IMG/VR virus record: IMGVR_UViG_3300020473_000042
Location: 1-52,330 of that record
Direction: 5' to 3' (one strand)
Origin: a virus
Length of the DNA: 52,330 nt
Part shown: in pieces, positions 24,869-34,168 of the stretch
Position numbering within the stretch: position 1 is the stretch's first letter
How the letters are laid out: every line of letters begins with the position of its first letter
Notes under the pieces: generated by a model
Seen by the model: the letters and a program-made list of their open reading frames with translations, nothing else
The model's database searches: none
What the model was told of the DNA's origin: nothing
Made by a program: the position numbers and the translations under genes

Positions 24869-25357
24869 TTACCTCTTCGCATACATTATAAAAAGCCATA
24901 AACCGCCAATGATAACAACTACAGCAATGATACTACATAGAATTTCTGATATTTTGGCCCACCGTTTCTTTGATATTCGTCTTTTTGCTTCAAGGGCTTC
25001 TTCGTATTGTTTCTTTTTTTCATCTCTGGCTATCAGTATGTAAGTCCAAGTATCTTGACCAAACTTTCTATTTAACAAGTATGAAATTCTATCTATGGCC
25101 TTTTGAGCTTCTTTTTCCTGAATTGTTTCTGTGATAGCCATCTGAAGAAAATTATCAGAGGTTACACCTTTTATTAAACCACCCCACTTACTTGCAATAG
25201 GATGAGCTTTTTTCTTTAACTGCTCTTGCCCTTTAAAGACGTTATCAATTAGTCCTGCTATCTCTGACACATCTTCAGTAGTCTTGAGAGCCATTTTTAT
25301 GGCTTTGCAACTCTGCTGAACTAGCTGTAGTCCAAAAAGTGTTTCTGCAACGACCAC
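24869..25357 (-). CDS. C-terminal TM protein (162 aa), GTG start
   Basis: The 162-aa helical protein has a single C-terminal membrane segment (ISEILCSIIAVVVIIGGLWLF) ending YAKR. Before it is a long charged helix (RDEKKKQYEEALEAKRRISK). The only in-frame start before the conserved-looking N-terminus is GTG at 25357, with GAGG about 8 nt upstream and two bases after the Cys-rich miniprotein stop. Tail-anchored proteins of this kind recur beside tail-fibre genes of marine phages, as I recall, with unknown role. Its position next to the spanin-like pair suggests lysis or membrane function. Confidence 0.65.
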   Translation of the reverse strand: MVVAETLFGLQLVQQSCKAIKMALKTTEDVSEIAGLIDNVFKGQEQLKKKAHPIASKWGGLIKGVTSDNFLQMAITETIQEKEAQKAIDRISYLLNRKFGQDTWTYILIARDEKKKQYEEALEAKRRISKKRWAKISEILCSIIAVVVIIGGLWLFIMYAKR

Positions 25358-25359
25358 AT

Positions 25360-25461
25360 TTATTCCTCTTCATCTCTGCAGTTACAGTCTTCGCAAACGC
25401 AGTTTTCACACTTCTTTTCACAGTGGCAGGGATGTTCACAATGAATACAAGTCATGGTCAT
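25360..25461 (-). CDS. Cysteine-rich miniprotein (33 aa)
   Basis: This 33-codon frame reads MTMTCIHCEHPCHCEKKC and then ENCVCEDCNCRDEEE. It has nine cysteines and two histidines in 33 residues, a metallothionein-like density. The start overlaps the stop of the 1002-aa adhesin gene as ATGA and the stop is 2 nt before the next GTG start, so it fits the operon precisely. Its C-terminal CxNCxCxDC is shared with the 52-aa protein at 34010-34168. Likely binds zinc or another soft metal; role unknown. Confidence 0.65.
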   Translation of the reverse strand: MTMTCIHCEHPCHCEKKCENCVCEDCNCRDEEE

Positions 25462-28400
25462 ACTGCCCTTGCAGGTGTAACACCTAACCCTGCTACACCG
25501 CCTCTTCCTCCAAAAGGCGATTCAGCCCAAGCGGCATAGAGATATGTACTACTACCAGAATTGATACCAGCATCAGAAGTTCGACACTTAAAACCGTTGC
25601 TTAAAAAATCGATTTCCTCGCTTCCAGTTGTCTCCGCAGTCGAAGATTCAAAAACTAGCTGGTCATCCACCTCATTAAGATGTGATCGAGTGCTGTCATA
25701 GACATGCCAAGAGCCAGCAGAGGTATTGTTTTTGATCAATACAAAAGCAGGCCTAAATCCTGTAAAAACCAGACTTCCGTTCGCGGAGCCATTCCCTTTG
25801 TATGTCCCAAAATCAGAGAATCCCTCGATTGGCGCCCAACATAGAGCCACCATGTTATTGCCACTGCCATTGTTTAGGACATGATCTCCTAAAGTTACAA
25901 CAGTCGAGGATGGGTTTGTATCGTTCCAATGGTAGGTTCCTGTGTAAGAGGTGTTGGTCATATTTAAATACGTCCCTTTTGTTCCCCCAAGATCAACGTG
26001 GTAGACTATCCATCCCTCAGTAGCATCACGAGGTTTAATCCAAATCATCTTAGGCACTTTTCCCAATCCATGTCCGAATGTCGCTCCGCTAGTCGCATTG
26101 CCTTCGTAGGTGCTAATGGAAAAACCATAGGTTTGATCCACAGTCGTTGAAGTAGTATTTATACTTCCTGTAGTATTGCTAGAACCAGCACCGCCACCAG
26201 CCCTCCAGCAGTAAGCCACGTATCGTTCACCAGCCGTGTTAACTTTATCGTCAGCCCCAAGTGAAAATCCAGAAGATGTAAAGGCTGTCAAAGTGTCTGC
26301 GTCAGTGGTCTCCTGTGAGGTACCTGTATTCAAATGTTTCGTAACACCTCTAGGTGCATCGTATACGCTCCACTCGTCAGTCGTGTCCCTATTTTTAATC
26401 ATAACAAAATCAGGCTGAAAGGTGGACACAGCACGATCATTGTCCGTAGGCTTGACTCTAAAATTTACTTGTCTCCATTGTACGGAATTTGCTCCTGATC
26501 CGTCTTCATTTTTAAAGCGGTAATAACTATAGGTATCGTTGGCCCCAATACTGCCAAGTGATAAAACGCTGACTGCTGGATTAGGGTTCAAATCGTTTGC
26601 CCCTGATAAAGTCGTCCAATCACTTCCATTATTACTGCCAAACCAACGCCAATCGTCCCCAACATTTGAGCCTGAGCTTTGCCAGACGATCATAACCTCA
26701 GTTATATTCACTGCTTCTGGAAATTGAAATTGGACATATTGCTCGTCGGCATAACTAGAAATACCTGGCCCATTTGATGTACTGCCATTGACCATTTGGC
26801 TCATTGTTCCAGACCAAGAACCGCCACTCGTTGTCACGGTAATTAAACTTGACCTGTCTCCACTTCCCAACCTGTGACCATAGGAATTGCCTCCCATTGT
26901 AATTGTCTGGTTAGCTCCAGTACCCAAATATGTGATTGCTTGAAATCCAGCAGTAGGGTCTGGAACAGTTGGTGTTGGCAAATTGTCTGAGTTCAATTTT
27001 TTAAAACCAGTAGGTATGGTTATTTGATCGAGCAAAGTTCCTTGCCCAAAATCAACCACCCCATTTCGTCCAGTATAAGTTGCAACCCCCCAATAGTACG
27101 GTGGTGTGTCAAGTGTAAAAGTCGGGTTTGTTCCGTTGGCAGGATCGCCATCGTATGATGTAGATGTCCCAATCCATTGAGTTGTATCGGCACTATCATC
27201 ATACACGCCAAACCATAACTTATTATTGTCGAAGTCCATAGCAACCAGATGCATATCGTCAGAGCCGTAGGTGTGGGAGAGACTCCTAGATCCGCCGTTG
27301 GTCAGAGGTGTCTGTACACTGGCTGTATCAAAAGATATTTCAAATCCGTCTGCGTCAATATATGCGTAGTGGGTTGTTGCATCACTTTCCTGCATATGTT
27401 TCCAACCATCTTGGTTGACGACCCACGGATCAGCGTGTCCAGCCCCACTGGTTGAAGGCTTTGCACACCAGACCCACTTTCCAGAACTAAAGCCACCAAA
27501 ACTTGCACCAGCGTTGTTCCAGACAACTGCTTCAGTGCCAGCGACAGCTAGATTTCCCTCAGATAATGATACAGTCCCACCACCTTCAGACATAGCTGGC
27601 GTAAGAGTACACCAGTTCAGAGTAGGGCTGTCAGTTGTTTGGTCACTGCTGGCAAAATTGTTGGCAGTAAAATCATTACCTTTTCCAGAAACATCTTTAC
27701 CAAGATCGCTGGAATCAGCAAAATCTAGGTAAAAACCGTTATCACCAAAAGTTAACGTAGATACTTTTTTAGGAACCCAAACGCCATTAGAGTTAAATTT
27801 TCCAAAATTATCAGGAGTGTAAGCTTGCCCATCACAAAAAACGCATTGTGCTAAATATCCATCGAAGTAATTTGAGCTTCCTGCCTGTCGGCCAAGATAT
27901 TGCGTAGCTGATCCAGTGTTGATGGCACTGGTAGCTCCAGAACTAGGTATTGTGTCTGTAGCAAAATCAGTGATTTCGACACCGTTTACAAATAATCTAA
28001 ATCGTAAAGCTTCGGTAGCATTATCCGTGTCATAGATATTTACAATATGATACCAAGCATTCGGATCTCGAAATTCGGCGTTAGTTCTTAGTATTGCTGA
28101 AGTTCCACTTACACCTTCGTCATTTAGGTAGATAGTATCAAATGACCCTGAACCTGCATTATGAAATTGCATATATGAAGCTGTTGAAGAAGTAAATACT
28201 GACAGCCCCCAAGTTTGGCGAGTCCCAAGAGTTCCTCTTTTTACCCAAGTGGAATAAGTCCATTTGTTTAAATCAGTTGGAGTGGCATTTGTTCGTGAGA
28301 AGTTTGCAGAGTCTCCGTCATTCAAAATGACAGCGTTTCCTACTGTAAGATCAGCCTCTACACCTCCTCCTGCACCAAAACCTATATAACTACCATAGAA

Positions 28401-28466
28401 GTAATCACACAGTCTGTTTTGTTCTTGAGGAACGAGTAATGAATTTTTGTTATATTTAAGCGTCAT
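25458..28466 (-). CDS. Multidomain tail fibre / receptor-binding adhesin (1002 aa)
   Basis: Approximate domains: a short N-terminus, a LamG/concanavalin-like domain at 40-220 (WTYSTWVKRGTLG, WYHIVNIYDTDNA, FDGYLAQCVFCDG), and a SPRY-like region at about 300-470 (LVAMDFDNNKLWFGVYDD). A discoidin-like jelly roll follows at about 510-670 (EQYVQFQFPEAVNITEVMIV). C-terminal repeats at 680-985 (FQPDFVMIKNRD, KVPKMIWIKPRDATEGW, FRPAFVLIKNN) are of the type I recall as DUF7483. All are carbohydrate- or surface-binding folds, so this is the likely host-recognition protein. It overlaps the upstream fibre gene by 11 nt. Parts of the gene are markedly more GC-rich than the flanking core genes, suggesting exchange. 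Confidence 0.82.
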   Translation of the reverse strand: MTLKYNKNSLLVPQEQNRLCDYFYGSYIGFGAGGGVEADLTVGNAVILNDGDSANFSRTNATPTDLNKWTYSTWVKRGTLGTRQTWGLSVFTSSTASYMQFHNAGSGSFDTIYLNDEGVSGTSAILRTNAEFRDPNAWYHIVNIYDTDNATEALRFRLFVNGVEITDFATDTIPSSGATSAINTGSATQYLGRQAGSSNYFDGYLAQCVFCDGQAYTPDNFGKFNSNGVWVPKKVSTLTFGDNGFYLDFADSSDLGKDVSGKGNDFTANNFASSDQTTDSPTLNWCTLTPAMSEGGGTVSLSEGNLAVAGTEAVVWNNAGASFGGFSSGKWVWCAKPSTSGAGHADPWVVNQDGWKHMQESDATTHYAYIDADGFEISFDTASVQTPLTNGGSRSLSHTYGSDDMHLVAMDFDNNKLWFGVYDDSADTTQWIGTSTSYDGDPANGTNPTFTLDTPPYYWGVATYTGRNGVVDFGQGTLLDQITIPTGFKKLNSDNLPTPTVPDPTAGFQAITYLGTGANQTITMGGNSYGHRLGSGDRSSLITVTTSGGSWSGTMSQMVNGSTSNGPGISSYADEQYVQFQFPEAVNITEVMIVWQSSGSNVGDDWRWFGSNNGSDWTTLSGANDLNPNPAVSVLSLGSIGANDTYSYYRFKNEDGSGANSVQWRQVNFRVKPTDNDRAVSTFQPDFVMIKNRDTTDEWSVYDAPRGVTKHLNTGTSQETTDADTLTAFTSSGFSLGADDKVNTAGERYVAYCWRAGGGAGSSNTTGSINTTSTTVDQTYGFSISTYEGNATSGATFGHGLGKVPKMIWIKPRDATEGWIVYHVDLGGTKGTYLNMTNTSYTGTYHWNDTNPSSTVVTLGDHVLNNGSGNNMVALCWAPIEGFSDFGTYKGNGSANGSLVFTGFRPAFVLIKNNTSAGSWHVYDSTRSHLNEVDDQLVFESSTAETTGSEEIDFLSNGFKCRTSDAGINSGSSTYLYAAWAESPFGGRGGVAGLGVTPARAV

Positions 28467-31296
28467 TGATTCCGTCTGTTGTAAAGAATAGTTTAACCCC
28501 TATGAGTCTGGCATCTTCTGTCATATCATCGTTACCATCACTTACGTCTCTAAATATTCTAAAGAAACATAAATCACCCACAGCAGGGGTTCCTGCTATT
28601 GTAATTGCACTGCTTTCTGCAGTAACCATTAAATCTTCTGCAGCACCTAATGCATCGTCTGTTACGACTATTGCAGTACCGTATGCTACATCTATTGTAT
28701 CGTTATCACTTACTGCAACGCCCTGTAAGCCCCAAGCAACGCCATCCGTATCTGTGGCTGTTGTTGTCCAGTAAGCTTGAAAAGTTACAGTCCCTTCATT
28801 CCATGATTTAGGAAAAGAGACTTGAAATTGTGCATGTTCATCTGCAGTAGCGTCAAAGTCTAAAACTTGCATATCTGGTCGTCCAGCAGTAGATTCTACA
28901 TCTGTAATAGTGGCACACCCATTGCTTGATGTAGGTCGCATAGCAGCAGCAGGAACCCATATTGTCTGTTTACCTACAGCAGCTAATGTGTTTCCTGCAG
29001 CAGTAATAGATCCAGCAAACGCCATAGTAGAACTAGCAACTGTAGAGTTAGGAGTAATAGTAAGATGCGTTACGTGTGTTCCAGCACTTGCAATATCATT
29101 TGCTAGTGTTAGGGTTCCACCATCAGCAATGTTTAGTTTCCACTCATCTCCAGCATCATCACCTTCGTCAGCCATCAAGGTAATACCTAGACCAGCACCC
29201 TCAGTAGCTGCAATTCTTAATGTGTCTGTTGTAGTTTCATCGTAACCTATTAAAACATTCTGATCGTTACCAAACTGTATGTATTTATCATCTGCTACAT
29301 ATACATCGCCCCACTCTGCTGTAGCTGATCCAATATCAGCACCGCCTGAAGCGTCAGGAAGTAGAGAGGTTGAAGCAGTTATAGTAGTACCGCTTACAGT
29401 ACCACCTTCAAAATTAGCACTTATTGTTCCTACTGAACCGCTAACTACTTCACTGGATAAACTTGCATCTGGAATAAACTTTAACTTGTAAGAGTCATCA
29501 TCGTCAATACCAAGAAACGCTGTTTTTGCAGCAGTTCCTGTATGATATTGCATTGCTATACCAACATCTTTGTTAGTGTCTGATCCTAATGCTGTGCCAT
29601 CTGAGGCAGTTTGTAAATGTATAATAGGGTCTACAACAGCTAAGGTTGCAACGTCTAGAGTTGTTGACGTTCCGTTGACTACTAAGTTTCCTGTAACTGT
29701 TAGATTTTGTGATGCTGTCACGTTTCCGCTTGAATCTATAGTTATAGAATCTGCATCTGAAGCAACCCCTATTGTTCCTCCGTCTTTTATCTTTATGTCA
29801 TCCTTAAAGGTAACTATACCGCCTGAAGATATTTGTATTGCATCTGTTGCGCTTGCAGATCCAATGTCTCCATCATCAGGTACAACTACTCCTCCAGAAC
29901 TTAGTGTAAGGACACCTGCACCAGACAGTTGCATCTTGGAAGCAGCAGCGTCTGTTCCATTAGCTTTTGTCTTAAAGTCTATCTTAGATGTGCCTGTTCC
30001 GTCACCGCCACCTGAAGACAATGTAAGATCACCACCATTAATGTTAGCTGATCCTGTTGCAGAAGAACCAGCAGAGACTGTTAGACCCTTACCTGCTGTT
30101 GTTCCGCTTGTTGCAGCTACACCTAATTCCCAGTTAGCACCGTTGGTAAAGGTTATACCGCCATCGTCTATTTCTACAACATCTGTGCCATCTACATCAA
30201 AACGTATCTTACCAGCATCTGTACCGCCGTCTGCTGTGGCTGTAGATATTTCTAGGTAGTTTAGGGTTTGTGCGCCACTGTCAAAGACTGCCTGTATCAT
30301 TCCTTTTTCAGCGTCTGCTCCACCAACAGATATAGATGGGCTTCCATCATTTACATCTTCTAGCAGTTTTAGATCTGAACCGTCAAAGGTTAAATGAGCT
30401 TCACCAGCTAATGCATTTGCACCTGTAACTGTAGCTATTGTGTTGTCTGTGCTTCCGCTAAGAGATACAGAACTGACTGTTCCTGTAAAACCATCTAAGG
30501 CATTTAGCTCTGAAGCTGTTGCTGTTACAAGTGTTCCACCTAGTTTAAGACCACCAGCAGTACCATCGTGAGTACTGATATCAACAGTAATATCTCCATC
30601 ACTACTCGCACCCTGAATCGACATACCCTTAGTAAGCGTACCATCATTTTCTGCAACATAAAAATCTATTCCTCCTTGTTCACCGCCAGCAGTAACATCA
30701 ACTATGGTAGATTGTATTCGTCCATATGTTGTTGCTGCTGCACCAGCGTCTTCACTGAGAAAGTCTATATTTCCTATAACATCGCTTGTAGCTGCACTTG
30801 TTCCGTCTTTCTTAAATTTAAACGTAGCTCCGCTTGAATCTGCATTGCTGTTAAATAATGTCATAACAGGTTTAGCAGATGTCGAACTTTCTACAGAAAT
30901 GTCAGATCCTGTTAATACAAGATCGTCATCTCCGCTTTCGTCATATTTTATTGTCCAATCTGAGTCTGATCCGAATATGAGTGTTTCATTATCAACAATC
31001 ATAATATCATCAGAATATTTGAACATGTCTTCGTCTTCCATCCATAGGAAAACGCCGTCATTTGTTTCACCGTCAAATGTTACTGTTATATCTGTACCTG
31101 CTGTTGCTGCACCTATTGTTATGGAGTTGCTTCCAGTTAACTTGGATAATGCTCCACCGTTACCTGCTGTTCCATCGTGCGTGTGTCCACTCGTACCAAA
31201 AGCTGTTACAATAGCGTCAAACTCATCATTGGAGTCTGAAGCATCTATTGTATCACCAGTTGTGTACGAACTTTGTCTTGATGCGTATCCTGCCAT
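28456..31296 (-). CDS. Tail fibre protein, Gly/Ser/Thr-rich repeats (946 aa)
   Basis: The 946-aa protein begins MAGYASRQSSYTTGDTIDAS and has an early SGHTHDGTAGNGG segment common near fibre N-termini. The long central region has imperfect beta-strand repeats rich in Gly, Ser, Thr and Asp (for example GGDLTLSSGGGDGTG and VLTLSSGGVVVPDDGDIGSA). The C-terminal part is more globular (TDGVAWGLQGVAVSDNDTID). This composition is that of trimeric phage fibres. It lies between the tail protein at 31296 and the adhesin at 28466, and probably connects the adhesin to the tail. Confidence 0.78.
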   Translation of the reverse strand: MAGYASRQSSYTTGDTIDASDSNDEFDAIVTAFGTSGHTHDGTAGNGGALSKLTGSNSITIGAATAGTDITVTFDGETNDGVFLWMEDEDMFKYSDDIMIVDNETLIFGSDSDWTIKYDESGDDDLVLTGSDISVESSTSAKPVMTLFNSNADSSGATFKFKKDGTSAATSDVIGNIDFLSEDAGAAATTYGRIQSTIVDVTAGGEQGGIDFYVAENDGTLTKGMSIQGASSDGDITVDISTHDGTAGGLKLGGTLVTATASELNALDGFTGTVSSVSLSGSTDNTIATVTGANALAGEAHLTFDGSDLKLLEDVNDGSPSISVGGADAEKGMIQAVFDSGAQTLNYLEISTATADGGTDAGKIRFDVDGTDVVEIDDGGITFTNGANWELGVAATSGTTAGKGLTVSAGSSATGSANINGGDLTLSSGGGDGTGTSKIDFKTKANGTDAAASKMQLSGAGVLTLSSGGVVVPDDGDIGSASATDAIQISSGGIVTFKDDIKIKDGGTIGVASDADSITIDSSGNVTASQNLTVTGNLVVNGTSTTLDVATLAVVDPIIHLQTASDGTALGSDTNKDVGIAMQYHTGTAAKTAFLGIDDDDSYKLKFIPDASLSSEVVSGSVGTISANFEGGTVSGTTITASTSLLPDASGGADIGSATAEWGDVYVADDKYIQFGNDQNVLIGYDETTTDTLRIAATEGAGLGITLMADEGDDAGDEWKLNIADGGTLTLANDIASAGTHVTHLTITPNSTVASSTMAFAGSITAAGNTLAAVGKQTIWVPAAAMRPTSSNGCATITDVESTAGRPDMQVLDFDATADEHAQFQVSFPKSWNEGTVTFQAYWTTTATDTDGVAWGLQGVAVSDNDTIDVAYGTAIVVTDDALGAAEDLMVTAESSAITIAGTPAVGDLCFFRIFRDVSDGNDDMTEDARLIGVKLFFTTDGINDA

Positions 31297-32807
31297 TACA
31301 TTCTAGCTCCTGGAGTAAATTCTAGTTCAAATCCTTTCAATGTTATAGGAGGATTGCCTGACTCGTCTTCAACCCTTATAACCACTGTAAATCCGCTTCC
31401 TTCTACACTTTGTCTTACTATAGGTATTCCTGTTGCGCCATACACTGAAGTACCGTAAGTTCCTGTTCCGTATACTGCTGCAGTGCTTTGTGTTGAAAGC
31501 GTGTACGCTGCAGGTTGCGGAACACTTGCATCTTCAAAATCAAATTTAACAAATAATGATGCGTCTACTGTTCCCTCTGTATCAAAGTTAAGATTGATAC
31601 GTTGCATGTTTTTTCTTATACCTGCATCACCCATTGTAAGATCTGGAGATCTGTATACTGCTTTTATGTTTGTACCTGAAAAGTCGTTACCTGATTCCTG
31701 CTGGTACACAAAACCGTCAAAACCTCCATGCACTACAGTCTCATTAGCTCCTACAAAATCTGAATCACAAGATGCAGCTTTTATTCCTTTTAAGTCTGAG
31801 TATTCCCAACCTATCTGTCCTTGTGGGTTAGATTTTATAACGCCTATAATACCGTATGACCCTGCTTCTACTCCACCAGTAGTAGGATAAAATAACCTGT
31901 ACTGGCTTTTTTGTCTTATTACTGTAGAGCAAATATTATCGAACCCTATAGAGTTAATACGTTCCTGTATCTGCTTTGATACTGTTCCTAATTCTACGTC
32001 ACCAATTCTTGCAGTACCAGCTACAGTTCTTAGACCATCAGGAGCAAGAAAGATTAAATCACCGCCTATTTCCTGTACGCTGTTTCCATCACTGCACCCT
32101 ATGTTTCTTGACACTGGTGCAACAGCGAAATCTGAGCTTGAGCTTCCAGTAAGTTTATATATTCTGTCTTTACCGAATATGATTAAGGATTCACGAAAAG
32201 ACTTTAGAGCAACAACCTCCGTATCCACCTTAACATTGCCAGAGCCAGTGCCTGTATAATCTGTATCATCAAATGGAACAGTAAATTGTACTTGTTGTTT
32301 TGCAGCAGATGCTCCTGCGTAAAATAAATGATTTTTAAAAGCTGCTACTGCTGTTGCGTTTGCTGGTGCGCCTGTACCGCTTAACGCTGTTCCTGTACCT
32401 GTTCCTGTCCACTTTGTTGGAGTATTAGCACCGTCTACCCATACGATTGTGTCTGTTCCTCCGAAGTTGTACTTTTCAAATCTAGGTCGTACAGGAGTGC
32501 TTGATTGTGTTGCAACAGAAGACCAAGTGCTTCCTGTGCTGAACTTAACTGCTGTGCCTGATATGGCTACAACACCATTATTAAATACTGCGACACCGCT
32601 TACCTTGTTAGATCCGTTTACCTGAGTAGCAGAATACTTTGTTGTTCCGTCTATTCTTCTGTAACCGCCCTTTACAGATGGTTCAAAGTTCTGAAGTATG
32701 GATGCAGCACCAACAGGCATTGTGTAAACATCCCTGTCAAGAACCAAGCCACCAGACGTAGTAACAACGTAAGGCGAGATATATTCTGGTTCTGTTACTT
32801 GCGCCAT
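31296..32807 (-). CDS. Tail / stabilisation protein (503 aa)
   Basis: The protein begins MAQVTEPEYISPYVVTTSGG and continues DRDVYTMPVGAASILQNFEP and GGYRRIDGTTKYS. I recognise this as the start of a widespread structural protein in marine podoviruses, placed after the head-tail adaptor. The rest is strand-rich with repeated Gly/Thr segments, in keeping with a beta-propeller or nozzle-like subunit such as T7 gp12 or P22 gp10, though shorter than gp12 (794 aa). It meets the next gene by a 1-nt overlap at 31296. Confidence 0.75.
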   Translation of the reverse strand: MAQVTEPEYISPYVVTTSGGLVLDRDVYTMPVGAASILQNFEPSVKGGYRRIDGTTKYSATQVNGSNKVSGVAVFNNGVVAISGTAVKFSTGSTWSSVATQSSTPVRPRFEKYNFGGTDTIVWVDGANTPTKWTGTGTGTALSGTGAPANATAVAAFKNHLFYAGASAAKQQVQFTVPFDDTDYTGTGSGNVKVDTEVVALKSFRESLIIFGKDRIYKLTGSSSSDFAVAPVSRNIGCSDGNSVQEIGGDLIFLAPDGLRTVAGTARIGDVELGTVSKQIQERINSIGFDNICSTVIRQKSQYRLFYPTTGGVEAGSYGIIGVIKSNPQGQIGWEYSDLKGIKAASCDSDFVGANETVVHGGFDGFVYQQESGNDFSGTNIKAVYRSPDLTMGDAGIRKNMQRINLNFDTEGTVDASLFVKFDFEDASVPQPAAYTLSTQSTAAVYGTGTYGTSVYGATGIPIVRQSVEGSGFTVVIRVEDESGNPPITLKGFELEFTPGARM

Positions 32808-32808
32808 A

Positions 32809-32919
32809 CTACTTCTTCTTTTCCTGTTTTGCTCTCCAGAGCTTTACTAACTCTGGATCTCTAGGCTGTTTAGTGGCAGAATGTGAGTATTTACCTCTGC
32901 TGTTTTGTACTTTTGCCAT
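32809..32919 (-). CDS. Tiny basic protein (36 aa)
   Basis: This frame begins MAKVQNSRGKYSHSATKQP and ends KLWRAKQEKKK. It starts on a TAATG overlap with the adaptor gene stop and ends one base before the 503-aa gene start, filling the gap exactly. It is strongly basic with no hydrophobic segment. The exact fit and coupling favour a real gene. Function unknown. Confidence 0.6.
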   Translation of the reverse strand: MAKVQNSRGKYSHSATKQPRDPELVKLWRAKQEKKK

Positions 32920-34010
32920 TAAGTATTAACTCTTATAAATCTTCCTGCAGTTCTCAAACCTCTTGGGTACATATAGTTTTTTCTGTTAAGAAGCTCTACT
33001 CGCATTCTTTTTATGCCTTCCATAAAGTCCTTTTCGGCTAACTGTGTACCTGCAACGTTAGCTCTCATCATATATGCGTAGTATTTAGCCCTGTTTACTA
33101 TTATATCGTGAAATCTAACAGGCAACGTTGGAATGTCTGTATGTTCAGATAAATCACTATGTGTTTTGTAGTATTGATACGACACACTTAGTACCCTGTC
33201 GGGTATAGGAGACAGACCATATTTATCATCGTTTGTTTCATAAATATACATTGGAAGAGAAAATTGGTTTGCAGAAGTCTGGTCTAGATCCGTTTCTGAA
33301 AAACTTTCAAACCACTCATCGTGAGATATGTATTGCAACTTATGTGGCTGTTCATTCTCTACAACCTCTATGGTATCTATTTCTGCTGTGCTACCGCTTC
33401 CCTCCGCTAAACCAATGTACGTTGTAGTAGCTGAAGCTGTAAATCGGTTTGTTTGCCATTCCCCATCGCCAGCATTAGTAACACTCAACGTAGCACTTAG
33501 ATCCTGTGTTCCACCTGAAGATGTCCCTACTTTTAACGATACATCATTAGAGAAAGTACGTGTACGAACTATATATTCTTTGTTTATTATAGTTTGTATT
33601 GTTTGCGTTACTTCAGCACTGGATAATTGTAATGCACCTGTTACTGAAGCTCCTGAGTTCGTAGTTTCTACTTTAAATGGTGATCCAGATACTACTGTCC
33701 AATATAATATGTTAGAATCAAATGTTCCGTTTCTCACAAGATTTTTAGGACGAAGTATAAACGAATCCCAATCTACTTTTCTAAAATCAGAAGGTAAGCT
33801 GTATTCTTGAGTGCCAGCAGAAACACTTTCTGTTTTATTTTCTATGAGGAAAGGCCACTCTATCTCTGAATTGTATATATCGTTTACAGCTTTGTTTACA
33901 ACATTCTTGACCATAGTCTGTACGCCTCTGGATGTACTAAATGTGGTAGATGTTAACTCTACTTCATTTAATTCATTCAGGACGCTATTTACAAGAGTAA
34001 GATAATTCAT
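32919..34010 (-). CDS. Head-tail adaptor / tail tubular A-like protein (363 aa) with inserted domain
   Basis: The N-terminal helix (MNYLTLVNSVLNELNEVEL) and EWPFLIENKTESVSAGTQEY followed by LPSDFRKVD match gp11-type adaptors that sit under the portal. The C-terminal part (LPVRFHDIIVNRAKYYAYMM) returns to the same fold. Between about residues 85 and 215 lies a beta-sandwich-like insert (NGTFDSNILYWTVVSG), resembling a carbohydrate-binding or bacterial Ig-like domain. It may decorate the neck and help adsorption. The adaptor call rests on motifs and gene order. Confidence 0.75.
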   Translation of the reverse strand: MNYLTLVNSVLNELNEVELTSTTFSTSRGVQTMVKNVVNKAVNDIYNSEIEWPFLIENKTESVSAGTQEYSLPSDFRKVDWDSFILRPKNLVRNGTFDSNILYWTVVSGSPFKVETTNSGASVTGALQLSSAEVTQTIQTIINKEYIVRTRTFSNDVSLKVGTSSGGTQDLSATLSVTNAGDGEWQTNRFTASATTTYIGLAEGSGSTAEIDTIEVVENEQPHKLQYISHDEWFESFSETDLDQTSANQFSLPMYIYETNDDKYGLSPIPDRVLSVSYQYYKTHSDLSEHTDIPTLPVRFHDIIVNRAKYYAYMMRANVAGTQLAEKDFMEGIKRMRVELLNRKNYMYPRGLRTAGRFIRVNT

Positions 34011-34168
34011 TATTCCTCACAGTCATCACAACGGCAATTTTTGCATACCTCTACTTTTTGATTAGCTGTAGAATCAGCATGAGTTCTAAAAGATCTTGCT
34101 ACAGATAAATCTTTACTTAGCTTGTTGCCACAATGAGCATCATATCCGCAATTATTACACTTAGCCAT
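34010..34168 (-). CDS. Zinc-ribbon miniprotein with CxNCxCxDC tail (52 aa)
   Basis: The 52-aa protein begins MAKCNNCGYDAHCGNKLSKD and ends VCKNCRCDDCEE. It has an N-terminal CxxC with a further Cys, and a C-terminal group of four cysteines. TAATG overlaps join it to the genes on both sides (34168 and 34010). The tail CKNCRCDDC is the same pattern as CENCVCEDC in the 33-aa protein at 25360. Metal binding is very likely; function unknown. Confidence 0.72.
   Translation of the reverse strand: MAKCNNCGYDAHCGNKLSKDLSVARSFRTHADSTANQKVEVCKNCRCDDCEE

Noticed and set aside
29570-30259. 229-codon plus-strand frame opposite the 946-aa fibre gene
   Set aside because: Its Pro/Ser/Val-rich composition is the mirror of the Gly/Thr-rich fibre repeats; the minus-strand frame is far longer and fits the operon.
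28456-31296. Repeats in the fibre gene as a CRISPR array or tandem DNA repeat
   Set aside because: The repeats are imperfect peptide-level repeats in an open reading frame with no regular spacers.
30704-31306. 200-codon plus-strand frame opposite the fibre N-terminus
   Set aside because: Antisense shadow of the same repetitive fibre gene; no promoter or ribosome site.
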